DNA of 11,980 nt from Smittium culicis (lineage: Eukaryota; Kickxellomycota; Harpellomycetes; Harpellales; Legeriomycetaceae): assembly GCA_001970855.1 (NCBI GenBank), contig LSSN01005514.1, positions 1 through 11,980 of the forward strand, in the 5' to 3' direction. The first letter of the stretch is position 1, and the number at the start of each line of letters is the position of its first letter. The position numbers and the translations under genes were made by a program. Below are positions 1-9,400 of this stretch, piece by piece. The notes beneath the pieces are model-generated. The model searched no databases, was not told the origin of the DNA, and saw nothing but the letters and a program-made list of their open reading frames with translations.

Positions 1-3000
1 AAAAGCTACGATTAACAGTCTGAATATTCGATTAGCTATTTTTCTAATCGCCAAAACTAGTTTTCTCGAGAAAAAATATCTTGTAAACCTTTTTTCTTAG
101 GTACATAAAAATTTCTGACTTTTTATTACTATATTAAGACTCTGTTACTTACCATGTATATATTTTTCATTATCAATAATCAATATATCTTTTTATAGTC
201 TGGAATATAATCTGAGTTACTACCATCTCTCATAGCTTCTTAATCATATTTATTCATATCTATATCACCTGATTCGCACATTTCAATTTCTGCGCTCGTT
301 CCAGGATTAAGCGTATTATCTAGTCCAAAATTTCCTACAGTTCAATAGTAAAAGTGGTAGTTTATAACTTTAATGATACGTTTTTTTGAGCAAGTATTGG
401 TTCGATGTCTTTCTTATTTGAAATTTTATTTTATAAGTACTTGTATCAAACATCTTTCTTTATTCATTAGTAAATTTTCCAATTTTACTCTGGCTTGAAA
501 ACTGATACGTTGTTTTTTGTATTGGTAAAATTTTCTGATACTGAATTAATGTAATAAATTTTACTTTCTGATCGAAAACAAAACATTTCATACTTTTTTT
601 TGGCTATAATAATTTTTTTTAAAACTTATTAGTTTTTTTTTTATTTTTTATAATTTCAATTTTCTAAAATATTTATTTCAGATTATTGACCAACTTACTT
701 TTATCATATTCTTTAGATATAAAAATAAAAGGATCTTTCACCCATCCATTTTTTTTAGTTTGTATTTTCTGGGCTCTTTATTTATTTATCTTATATGATG
801 CTTGTTAAATACATTTTAATATATTTATTTCTACATTTTAAGCAGTTTCATATCTATTAAATTAGTGCTTTCGTGGTTATTAGTGTGCTTGAATAGATTA
901 TTATATATTCTTATCACATAAAATAAAGGATAAACATAGTTAAATTATCATACTACTATAGAAATCCAAAAAAAAAAAAATTTAAAAAAACCTTCAGAGC
1001 AAACCCAAAATTAATTTCTTTACCATAGGAAGTACTGGAATACAATTCACCGCTATTGGTAGCAGTTTTTTTATATTAGCAACGATTTTATAATTAAGCT
1101 TTACTTTTTTGCTTGTAATATGTTCCATTTACTTAGTTGAAACTTTTTTAAAGTAAAAAAGTGTGTTAAATAGTGAAATTTGACCATCCTGAATAATATT
1201 TCTAGGCTTGCTTATGAGTACAAGACTAATTTTGTTTAATAAAGGCTTTTTTTAAGAAATCGATTAAAATTTTAAGAAAATATCAAAATCTAAACAAAAA
1301 AAATACCAATTAAATAATAAAGTAATAATGAAGATTAATAAATTAGATATAAATTATTAATATAATATAAATAGCAAAAGATATTGATTTTTTAATTAAA
1401 ATAATAATTTGAAATTAAAACAAAATCATGTCAAAAATAGTAATAGTAAATATTTTCTAAAATTTTAAATTTTTAACTCCCTTAAATATCATTCGGTATT
1501 TTATTCTTATAATTTTCATATTGGAGCAGAATTTATCTTTAAATGTATGCATTTGGAATCATATTAAGTTTTCACCGCCAGATTTTTTCTTACTTAATAT
1601 AAGTAGAAAAATTTTCTTTGTTAATTGGTATTTTTTTGAAAATTTCTTTACATTCCGTTTTAATCCATAAATTTGTGATATTTTATTTTAAAAAATCATA
1701 TCTATCGCATATCACAAGTAGATTGTATTTTTCTTTTTTTTTATCCGATTGTATTTATAAAAAATGAGGATTTTGAAATAATTTTAAGATTTTGTTAATA
1801 TGTAGTGGTGGAATCCTACCTCTGGGCCGAAGTTATCTATGTTCTTCCAGTAATAAATAATAAAGGCGTAAAGGATATTTTTCTACTGATTTTTTACCCC
1901 GTACATTTATTTGGTTTAGATAAGGATTTAAAATGATTTATTTTATCATCTAATTTTTATTTTAATGACCTTACAACATAGTACCACGTTTAAAAAGTCA
2001 TCTTGCCTCGTAAAGGTAAATAAAGAACCTTTAGTGCAAATTGTGAGAGGGAAATCAAATTTTTACTTTAAAAAAACAATATATCATTATATTTAAACAT
2101 TCATTTTTTGATTAAATTAAAACAAAGCATTCAAATAAAGCCAGAACATAACGCTAGGTACGTGGAAAATCATACAAAAATTCACGATATATTATCATCT
2201 TATGATTAATATATTTGGTATAATAAGATTCGAGAGATGTTAAAATTTTTTATTTTGCATATTTTTATATATTATTTTAGACAATTTTTTTTTACTAATT
2301 TATCAAAATATGCAGTCGATGGAAAAAATTGATTTTCTTTATTTTTTTTCTATTCTTTTTATATATAATTATATTTACATTTACGTTTATATGAACGCGT
2401 ACTGTTTACTTTCAGTGGCTAAATACAAATAAATCTCATTCTTTTTAAACAATTTATAATGGGATTACATAAAGCGGACTTCCAGAATATCAGCATATAG
2501 ACCTATAATAATAGCCAAAGAAATTACTGTCAATTTATTTAACATTAAATAGAAAATAATAAATTTAAAAAAAGTTTGATCAAATATATAAAAAACGAGA
2601 ATCTCTTTATTTAGAAATTTTTGAAAGCAATCCTTTTGTCAAATTATTATAACATAGTTGAATTTTAGATAGAATATAAAACTTGATTTAATTTAAAGAC
2701 ACTAAAAAGGAGTTTAATTATCACAATATCGTAAAATAAAACATTCAATAAACAACCCATATTATAAAATAGAATATCTTCTCCAAACTTTATTTTAAAG
2801 TACGAGGTATCTGGACTCGAGAAAAAAAAACGAAAATTATTAAATAAAATCCATTAAAAAATTATTATAATCCTTGAACTTACACTAAAACTTTTAACCT
2901 CTTTATCTGAGCAAATTTTATACTGAAATTAACTAAAAGCTTTAATTTTATATTTTTTCATTACTTTTCTTTCTCTTTTTTTTCAAAATTATATTTACTC

Positions 3001-3091
3001 AAATAAAAATCAAAATACTAAAGAGTACATCACTCTAAATCTTTCCTAAACTTTATTTTTACTATTCTAAAATTATATTTTAATCACTTTA
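1..3091. other. A+T-rich non-coding stretch
   Basis: I see no intact gene in this 3-kb stretch. It is dense in stops on both strands and contains homopolymer runs, such as a 13-base A run at about 968-980. Open frames of 40-50 codons occur (for example plus 1799-1936, and minus 1128-994 encoding 44 residues). At this base composition many such frames are expected by chance over 24 kb of strand, and none carries a motif I recognise. The only part I single out is the minus-strand coding-like patch at 183-335. Confidence 0.6.
183..335 (-). pseudogene. possible decayed coding fragment, unidentified
   Basis: Read on the minus strand from 335 downward, 51 codons are open except for one TAA at 242-240. 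The frame then ends at a TGA at 182-180. The predicted residues are unlike random A+T translation. The first part includes GLDNTLNPGTSAEIEMCESG and the second SNSDYIPDYKK, so the stretch is rich in D, E, S, G and P. The G+C content is also a little above that of the flanks. An acidic, Ser/Asp-rich stretch of this kind is common near the N-terminus of DDE transposases of the piggyBac type, and a piggyBac relic exists elsewhere in the window. I see no diagnostic domain here, though. It could be an exon relic of any gene, or chance. Adjacent minus-strand frames upstream (about 360-560) contain short peptide-like pieces but are broken repeatedly. Confidence 0.2.
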
Positions 3092-3241
3092 ATGTCGGAA
3101 AACCCAACTAAATTTAGTGAAGTCGCTGAAGAGTTAATGGAAAAAGCAGAAATTTTTAAATACCGCATAACTTTGCAATAGAACTCTTACCTAGAACACA
3201 TAACCCTTAAAATATATAAAGATATTAATCAGCAAGATTAA
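3092..3241 (+). pseudogene. short coding-like fragment with ATG start, interrupted by one TAG
   Basis: An ATG at 3092-3094 opens a 29-residue frame that begins MSENPTKFSEVAEELMEKAE and ends at TAG 3179-3181. The same frame then runs on for 19 more codons (including NSYLEHITLKIYKDINQQD) to TAA 3239-3241. The first part is acidic and looks helix-forming (FSEVAEELMEKAEIFKY). It uses G/C-containing codons such as gtc, gct, gaa and gag, unlike the surrounding A/T-only sequence. A pyrimidine-rich, ATG-free leader precedes the start. I do not recognise a family. It may be the 5' end of a decayed or truncated gene, a first exon whose donor I cannot identify, or a very short peptide gene. The length alone is within chance expectation at this composition; the residue composition is the reason for listing it. 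Confidence 0.3.
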
Positions 3242-3838
3242 ATATTATGTAATAGTATACAATCATTATTAAATTTTATATTCAACATTCATTAATTAGA
3301 TTTATTGCACAATTTTTAAAATGTGTAATTTAAAAGATAAGTTATATTTTTAACATCTTGTGTAAACCCTATTTTTCCGTTCAATATAATTTAAAAGATA
3401 AAAGTTAAACCGATTTTTTATAAATGATATATAAATTTTTTCGAGATTTTTAATATTTATATTTACATATATAAATCTATCTTAATATGAAACATAGTTT
3501 AAAAAAAATGGAATAAAATTTAAAATTGAATTTAAATTATATTTTAAGCACTAAATTAAACAGTTTGAATTATTTATATTGTAATATTTTAAAAAAACCA
3601 TTTTAAATACCCCATTTATAGTATATTTGAACTAATAAACTAATATTATATTTATAAATTCAATATTTAATTGCTAAAAAATTCTTTAGTATTTTTTACG
3701 ACTTTGAATTTTATATAAGTAGATTTAATTTTTTTATTAAATTCGTTTTCTTTAAAAAAATTCGAAAATATGAACATCTTTTACTCAATAGTGAACACTT
3801 AAATCTTGAAATCATTAGTTAAAAAAATTTATATTGAT

Positions 3839-3875
3839 ATGAAAATATGAAAATATGAAAATATGAAAATATGAA
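3839..3875 (+). repeat. microsatellite, (GAAAATAT)n
   Basis: Four perfect copies of the 8-bp unit GAAAATAT (3841-3872) are flanked by partial units. Perfect identity between copies suggests recent slippage. It lies in spacer, with no gene nearby. Confidence 0.9.
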
Positions 3876-4295
3876 GGCTATTTAAATTAATATAGATTAA
3901 TTTTTAGTTACATTTTCTAATACGAAAAAATTATAAGTAATCATGCATTATCCCTAATGTTGGTGGTAGAGTAAAAATTGACTTTTATTAATTATGCGCT
4001 CTTGTTCAATAGGCTAAAAATGATCTAACAAAATCTATTATACTTTTTACTTTTATTTTATTCATCAGATAATTTGTTTTTTATTTTCTTTATAAACTGT
4101 TACAAACAGTGTTCTAAACTACTCAATTAAATATTATAAATTTAAGCATAAAAAAAAGCTTTAATTTTTTTGAAATTTGCAATTCATAACTCGGAAAATG
4201 AATATCATGAAAAATAAAATTAATTAGAAATTATTCTAGGTAAAACTGGGAATAAAAAATCAAGACACAATATTTTTATAAAGTAAATGAAATTC

Positions 4296-4351
4296 AAGCT
4301 TTAGACTATGAGTAAAATTTTATTAAGCTTTAAACTATGTAAATTATATCA
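4296..4351 (+). repeat. two-copy 29-bp tandem duplication
   Basis: The segment at 4296-4324 is followed directly by a diverged copy at 4325-4351. Both begin AAGCTTTA, then (g/a)ACTATG, and both end with att. The second copy is 2 bp shorter and has several substitutions. It is a simple local duplication in spacer. Confidence 0.55.
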
Positions 4352-4675
4352 TTACAATACAATTTGTTTTAACTCATATTTTCAGTTCAAGCATTCTATT
4401 AATCAAATAAATCCAATAATTAAGTCTTAATTAGTAGAATATTTTAATTATTAAACTTGGATGAAAAATATTTACAAGATTTAAAATGATTTTATTCAAT
4501 GTTATGAAGATAAATGAACCCATTTTTGAAAAGATACTCTCTAATTTAGAATTATGTACAATGGTAATAATTAAAAACATGATGTTATTAATTATAATTA
4601 TAAACTATAATTTACTAATAAAAATCTTGGAAATAGCCATTTAAACTTAAATCACGATTATACAAATAATAATTG

Positions 4676-4728
4676 TTATAATAAAAAAATTATAATAAAA
4701 AAATTATAATAAAAAAATTATAAAAAAA
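4676..4728 (+). repeat. minisatellite, TTATAATAAAAAAA x about 3.8
   Basis: Three perfect 14-bp units (4676-4689, 4690-4703, 4704-4717) are followed by a fourth unit missing three bases (4718-4728). The array ends abruptly at a G/C-bearing word, gcgagcgttcg. The identity between units indicates recent expansion. Confidence 0.85.
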
Positions 4729-5033
4729 TGCGAGCGTTCGTTGAATTATGGAAAAAATTCAATTTACACAAATCTAAAACAAATAATGAAAATTATAAAA
4801 AAAAATAGTGCTATAATTGTTAATAATATATAAAAACTAATGTTTGGAATGTTTGATTATTAGCATGAGATAAGAATATAAATCAGATTCTCGATAGTAT
4901 AAAAAACAATGAATTTATTATAAATGTATATAAAATAATATAAATTGATAAATGAGTATAAGATTAGAGTTGAAAATTATATAAAAAAATATAAATCACT
5001 TTTTTTTTGAATTATAAAAAATAAAATAAAATG

Positions 5034-5053
5034 TAAAGTTCACTAAAGTTCAC
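5034..5053 (+). repeat. 10-bp tandem duplication
   Basis: The word TAAAGTTCAC occurs twice in immediate tandem (5034-5043 and 5044-5053). It is a minor local duplication with no visible function. Confidence 0.7.
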
Positions 5054-5521
5054 GATTATTAAAATTCTGGCGAAAGCTATTTATTTGGAAAATTATATGC
5101 TATGTAAATGTAAAGAAAATAAAAGCATGAGAATAAATACCAAAAGAAAAAAAACTATATAAAGTGTCAGATTTTGGGGCCTTTCCCGTTTAGGGGTATA
5201 CTTTTTATCGCCATTTCCATAATCTCAAATAAAAAATAAGCAGAAAAATACAAGTCACAAACACTGAATTGATTGTACTTATTATTCCAACAATAATATA
5301 CTCTATTTCGGTTTTTGGGATCTTTCTTGTTCAGATGGTTGATGTTAATTTTCGTTTCAAACTTGATTAGATTTATAATTTTTTTTATTTAATTAAGCAT
5401 TCTTTCACTATTATTATATTTATTCATATATTTAATATTTTAATACGCATAATTATCTTATTTTTTTTCTGTAATTTATTTTTTTTATGCTCATAATCTA
5501 TTATAATTATTTTTTTATTAT

Positions 5522-5547
5522 AATTAATGATAATATTATCATTAATT
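5522..5547. repeat. perfect 26-bp palindrome
   Basis: The 26 bases from 5522 to 5547 equal their own reverse complement. The centre lies between 5534 and 5535, and the half-site reads AATTAATGATAAT. The flanking bases (T at 5521, T at 5548) break the symmetry. Such a site could form a cruciform or bind a dimeric protein; neither is shown. Palindromes of A/T words are commoner by chance here than in balanced DNA, but 13 consecutive symmetric pairs including G-C pairs is notable. Confidence 0.85.
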
Positions 5548-5597
5548 TTAGTGTATTTTTTAATGTTAATATTATTAATAATTTTAACGTATTTAAT
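5526..5597 (+). repeat. two-copy 36-bp tandem duplication containing the palindrome
   Basis: Positions 5526-5561 and 5562-5597 align without gaps at roughly 80% identity. Both carry AATG(a/t)TAATATTAT, AATTTTA and GTATTT in the same order. Most of the palindrome falls in copy 1. In copy 2 its symmetry is partly lost, so either copy 2 has decayed or copy 1 has been kept symmetric. No gene is nearby; the piggyBac relic starts about 0.85 kb downstream. Confidence 0.6.
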
Positions 5598-5710
5598 AAT
5601 ATAATATCAATATAAATACATAATTATAAATCAGTTTATTTTGAAATTTAATTTTTTAAATAATTAGATATTATTCTGAAGATAATTTTATTATAGCAAA
5701 AATTATTTAT

Positions 5711-5752
5711 TTCCTGATGTCGATGATTTTATTTTTCCATCTACATCAGGAA
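5711..5752. repeat. stem-loop, 15-bp arms, 12-nt loop
   Basis: The left arm 5711-5725 (TTCCTGATGTCGATG) pairs with 5738-5752 (CATCTACATCAGGAA) with a single mismatch at the eleventh pair. The loop is A/T-rich. The arms contain several G-C pairs, unusual against this background, so the inverted repeat is unlikely to be composition noise. It could be a miniature inverted element, a structured RNA hairpin, or a relic of a transposon end. I see no duplication flanking it. Confidence 0.7.
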
Positions 5753-6316
5753 CAAAAAATGAAAATTTTCAAACATCAATTTTACTACAATTGAGAATAT
5801 TTCCTACTATTTAATTCCCTTGATTTAGCTCTAAATGAAATACCTATATATCAAGCAGATAACTATTGTAAAAAAATTTACATAGACCCATGAGAAAAAA
5901 ATATTTTACCCCATAAACGATATGAAAATTAGAATTTTATATAGGTTTTTCCTCAATTAATTTATGATATCGAAAATATGTTCGCCATAAATAATTTTTG
6001 ATTTATTTTTTAATGTCAATATAAATAAATATAATTTAATACCAATCATTATGCAAATTCAAAATATTCTAAAATTAAATCTCAAGAAGTGATGTATTTT
6101 TATGAATTATAAAGATTTATAGGGATTAATTTAATTATGAAAATTAAAAAATAGCCCGAATAACGAGTTTTTTTGAAGTACAAATATATTAAACCACGAT
6201 CATAACATATCTAATACAATATGTTCTAAAATTTTATATTATATAATATAATACTTTCATAAAGACAATAATTTTGATGACTTATAAAATAATTCTAATA
6301 ATGATTATAACAATAA

Positions 6317-6448
6317 CGATATAGTTTTAACTTTAATTTTTTTGATAGCAATTTTTATACTTTAAATTGCACTGTAGACACTGAAGCTAGCCAAACACAA
6401 AATAACATCAATTATAACAGCAAAAATGATGACATATGTGGTGATTTT
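6317..6448 (+). pseudogene. possible upstream part of the piggyBac-like transposase relic
   Basis: A plus-strand frame is open for 44 codons just upstream of the recognisable transposase blocks, ending at TAA 6449-6451. It includes CTVDTEASQTQNN and YNSKNDDICGDF, a polar N/S/D/T-rich composition. In piggyBac transposases a variable linker of this type can lie before the segment that leads into the IDESM block. That position is the main reason for linking it to the relic; no conserved motif is present, and the open length alone is within chance. Confidence 0.3.
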
Positions 6449-7374
6449 TAAGACAAAGTACAATAAAAAAATTAATTTACTTTAAACTATGAAAAATTTT
6501 TTAAAAAATTATTTGAATCATCGGGGTGTTGCAATAGACGAATCAATGATTAAATTCAAAGGTAGAATAGTATTTTCCTAAAAAATTATTAAAAGAGGGT
6601 TCAAGCTGCGAATTTTATCATACTTAACAATATTTTGTCATTAATTTGACATATAATAGGATATATAAAACCAGAAATAAAAAATATTTAGGGTTTCGAG
6701 TCGTTAAACACCTATGGAAAAATTAAATGAAAAAAATCATATAATTTTCATGGATATTTTTTAATATTAAGTATCACTTATGGAATAAATAAATAAAAAT
6801 TACTTTCATGATTGATGGAAAATTGAACCTAATTGAAAGCACTTGCCTGAATATACGAAAAATAACCGACTTTTTATGTGCAAAGCACAATGTTTTATTA
6901 AATAAAATGGTATTCCTGATCTTAATTGAATGATAGTAAACCCGTAGATTTGATTTCAACTTATCTTGATCATTCTATTTTATCAAATGCACCGCGCAGA
7001 TCAAAAAATAAATTTATCGAAGGTGATAGTAAGCCTGAGATGATATGCGATTATAATTTAAATATGAAATCAGTGGATAAGCTGAATAAATTAAATTTTT
7101 TATATAGAATTTTTAAATAGTGCCAAAATTGTGGCACAAAATATTATTCTGATTTATTAATAATTGCGCATTTAATTCATTTAATATTTAATATGAATTA
7201 AAAACGGTAGAATTATTAAGTATGAAAAGTTTTATCATATCGCTGAAAGATTATTTAACACCAAAATAAATTAAAAATAGATTTAATTTTGGACCTGATT
7301 TATCAAAACGATCTAAAGAAATAAACCCTAAATTTGGTGTTAGATAGGATTTTCAAACGAAATTCATCTACCAA
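6448..7374 (+). pseudogene. piggyBac-family (DDE_Tnp_1_7-like) transposase, decayed
   Basis: Blocks of a piggyBac transposase appear in the right order on the plus strand, spread over three frames. They are: LRQSTIKKLIYFK (from 6448); YLNHRGVAIDESMIKFKGR (about 6510-6566), then KRGFKLRILSY; YNRIYKTRNKKYLGFRVVKH (about 6652-6711); HIIFMDIF (6738-6761), then SLME; KPVDLISTYLDHS, later CDYNLNMKSVDKLN (6926-7117); and PKLWHKILF (from 7123), then TVELLSMKSFIISLKDYL. These match the family's IDESM/FKGR, DNFF-like, STYH, DYN..MGGVD and WW(H)RIFF blocks. The three catalytic Asp positions are all still encoded (GAT/GAC at 6537-6539, 6753-6755 and 7076-7078). Many stops (6579, 6726, 7120 and others) and frame changes make it non-functional. 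DIF replaces the usual DNFF. No C-terminal Cys-rich domain can be recognised, though a weak STKKKSSRR piece follows at about 7367. Terminal repeats and TTAA duplications could not be identified because TTAA is too common here. Confidence 0.85.
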
Positions 7375-7824
7375 AAAAAAATCTAGCAGGAGAATTGATC
7401 GTTATTTAGTACCAAAAATAAACAAGATAGATTAAATTTAAAGAGTAATACGTATGTAGTGAGTCTTTGTATAAAAAATTAAAGCAATTCTTTTATTTTT
7501 ATCACAACGAATAGCATATATCTTATATATTATAATTATAGCATTTTTTTTATAAATAATAATCGATTTTAAATTATTTTTTTGTGTTTTTGCTTTTTTT
7601 GTATATATAATTAAATTTTATCGCAAATTGATCGAAATTATAAAATTATTCGAATTCGGCGATTTGCACAATTCTTTTTATTTTTCTAGTTAATTACCAC
7701 ATTAAAAATTTTTCGCTTATAATTTAATTGAAATATTATAATTGTCTCAAAATACCAAACTTGTATCAAAATTTAGCTATTAGCAAGCTGAAAAAAGTTT
7801 TATTGATAATTAATTTCATATAAC

Positions 7825-7870
7825 TGCACTTTCGAAAGTTAAAATTCAAATTTTATTTCGAAAAAGTGCA
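7825..7870. repeat. 46-nt near-palindromic hairpin
   Basis: Starting TGCACTTTCGAAA and ending TTTCGAAAAAGTGCA, this stretch folds back on itself almost completely. About 20 pairs form, with two 2-nt bulges (extra TT on one side, extra GT on the other) and almost no loop. The matching TGCAC...GTGCA outer and CGAAA...TTTCG inner blocks are hard to get by chance in this composition. It lies about 70 bp upstream of the purine-rich island. Its role is unknown; it may be a miniature inverted repeat or RNA stem. Confidence 0.6.
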
Positions 7871-7940
7871 AGAAAAAAAACGATTGAAATAACTATAAAT
7901 TCGATAATCATATTTGCAATCACATAGAAAAAAATCAATC

Positions 7941-8089
7941 CAGTGAGCGAGAAAGCGAAAAAACCTGGAAGAGGAAAGACTTATTGAGGGAGAAGGGTAG
8001 GAAGTGATTGATCGTGGAAGTGAGAAAGCAATGGAGGATAGTAGTTAGTGTGGACTAGAGGCAGCGAGAAAGTCGTCATTGGCTCTAGT
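7941..8089. other. G+C- and purine-rich island, unidentified
   Basis: About 150 bp with roughly balanced base composition and a strong purine bias on the plus strand (words such as gagcgagaaagcg, ggaagaggaaag and gagggagaaggg) stand out sharply from the surroundings. No long plus-strand frame exists. The minus strand has a 32-residue frame (8079 to 7981) starting MTTFSLPLVHTN, Pro/Leu/His-rich and unrecognised. Near the right edge ACTAGAG (8054-8060) and CTCTAGT (8083-8089) can pair as a 7-bp stem. Options are a short non-coding RNA, an exon relic, a fragment inserted from elsewhere, or a purine tract with structural effect. I cannot choose between them. Confidence 0.45.
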
Positions 8090-8658
8090 ATTCATAATAT
8101 TTTATTTTTAATCAGCTTTATTTGTATTTAAATTTACTGCACATTTATTATTATTATTTTGACACACATGTCATATATTAATGAAAATTTTATTTCTCAT
8201 TTTTAAATTAATTTTAGTTAGAATTTATCTCATAAAGTTTTTACCGTAAATAACCGAATATAATAAATTACTTTTTAGACTTAAATAGCAATAAAAAACT
8301 TTTTTTGCAGTAATAAAAGCTATTTAATTTATCCATTGGATTTACTAAATACTTTTAGTTTACTGAATATCTGCTTACATTAATTTTTTTTAATATTGAT
8401 AATGTCTATATGAAAATATATTAGCACTATTTTTTGTGAATGTTTATTTTTTTTTTGGTTAGATATTTTTATAATTAATGTTTGAAACCAAGAATCTATG
8501 TTTTTTGGTATCTAATCTCATTCAATATTATATACGTTTATAACGTCATATATCATATTGTTTATTTTAGCTCTTATTAAGAAATAATAGCACAGTAAGA
8601 GTCATAAGAACATTCAGCTTGAACTATAGTGATATGCACAAGAACACACTACAACTTT

Positions 8659-8760
8659 ATGAAACATTTTGAAATACAATGGAACCTTAAGTAATATCAA
8701 AGAAAATCATGGAACGCTTTGAAATACAATGTAACATTATAGAATGTTTTCAATAAATCA
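8659..8760 (+). repeat. short degenerate tandem repeat, 50-bp period
   Basis: Two well-matched segments, 8659-8689 and 8709-8739, each read ATG(a/g)AAC.(c/t)TTTGAAATACAATG with a spacing of 50 bp. Related shorter words (GGAACCTT, GTAACATT, GAATGTTTTCAA) lie between and after them. The pattern suggests an array with a smaller ancestral unit built around GGAAC-N-TT. The repeat is followed by a G/C-bearing word, ttccggtcac. Confidence 0.6.
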
Positions 8761-9389
8761 TTTCCGGTCACTTATAGAGCCATCTAAAACATTTTATAAT
8801 TATCCGCAAGATATTATTTGATAATAAATAATGCTTTTATTATTAATTTTATTTAATAGCATCAATTATAATTTTTTTTAAAAGCATAAAAGGGTAACCT
8901 TTTTCCATCTCTCAGAAAAATTTAAGTTTATTATATATTTTATTACATTTATCCAACTAAATATATGTTATACCTATAATATTAAACAAGTAACACTATC
9001 TTAGTCTTAATCTTAGCTCTATCTATATTCACCCATTCGTGTATAACATATAGATAATAATAAATGTATTTTTAATTTCAACTATTATGTTATTTACCCT
9101 TTTTTTTTTTTTTGGATATTCTTAGACCTGTTTAAGATTTGAAAAGGCTCTGATAAACATTTTTCTGCATAATATAACATTTTTCACATTAGTGAACGAT
9201 AATTACATAAAGATTATATAGCAAAATCAATTTTATTATATTTTATCAAAGAACGTGTTGGATTTATTTTTTCTTCATAAAATTTTTTTTGGACTGGAAA
9301 GAGTTAAATTAGATAATATCACAAATTTTAATAATTTTGACGTCTATTTTATTAATATCATATTGATAAGATATAACTCAAGTATTTAG

Positions 9390-9399
9390 CATATTTATT
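9390..9399 (+). repeat. candidate target-site duplication, left copy
   Basis: The 10-bp word CATATTTATT lies 1 bp outside the left end of the foldback element and recurs at 10280-10289, 3 bp outside the right end. A 9-11-bp duplication is typical of Mutator-like elements. The word is A/T-rich, so chance is not excluded, but its placement hard against both ends supports a real duplication. Confidence 0.55.
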
Positions 9400-9400
9400 G

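Larger units (their letters stand above)
3242..5500. other. A+T-rich non-coding stretch with small tandem repeats
   Basis: No gene is visible. The longest ATG frame I followed (plus 4486-4644, 52 residues) begins plausibly but ends in an Ile/Leu/Asn-rich stretch typical of translated A+T sequence, and I do not call it. The region holds several short tandem repeats listed separately. A locally G/C-richer patch at about 5169-5215 contains the words ggggcc and gggg, and I could not assign it to anything. Confidence 0.6.
7375..9389. other. A+T-rich non-coding stretch
   Basis: No gene is visible. It contains a hairpin (7825-7870), a G+C-richer purine island (7941-8089), a short tandem repeat (8659-8760) and a 14-base T run (9100-9113). 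There is also a 12-bp inverted pair, TATATGTTATAC at 8962-8973 and GTATAACATATA at 9041-9052, separated by 67 bp. The rest is stop-dense in all frames. Confidence 0.6.

Noticed and set aside
994..1128. Minus-strand frame of 44 residues, hydrophobic with Lys
   Set aside because: Frames of this size are expected repeatedly by chance in 24 kb of A+T-rich strand. No motif, no context.
1799..1936. Plus-strand frame of 45 codons containing ESYLWAEVIYVLPV
   Set aside because: There is no start codon near its beginning, both strands are partly open here, and I recognise no family. It is probably chance, though G+C is slightly raised.
4486..4644. Plus-strand frame of 52 residues starting MILFNVMKINEPIFEK
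   Set aside because: The second half is an Ile/Leu/Asn run typical of translated A+T DNA. The length is within chance for this composition, and no family is recognised.
5169..5339. Two similar words, 5169-5198 and 5310-5339 (TTTTGGG..CTTTC..GTT..G), about 19 of 30 positions equal
   Set aside because: The similarity is too low and too short to call a repeat without a statistical test. The differences are mostly transitions, which is suggestive but not enough.
6774..6959. Minus-strand open frame of 61 residues
   Set aside because: It lies antisense to the piggyBac relic, whose plus-strand blocks explain the region. Its composition is generic (K, I, F, R-rich).
8962..9052. Twelve-bp inverted pair TATATGTTATAC / GTATAACATATA
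   Set aside because: The arms are almost all A/T and 67 bp apart, so chance is likely. No terminal duplication was seen around it.
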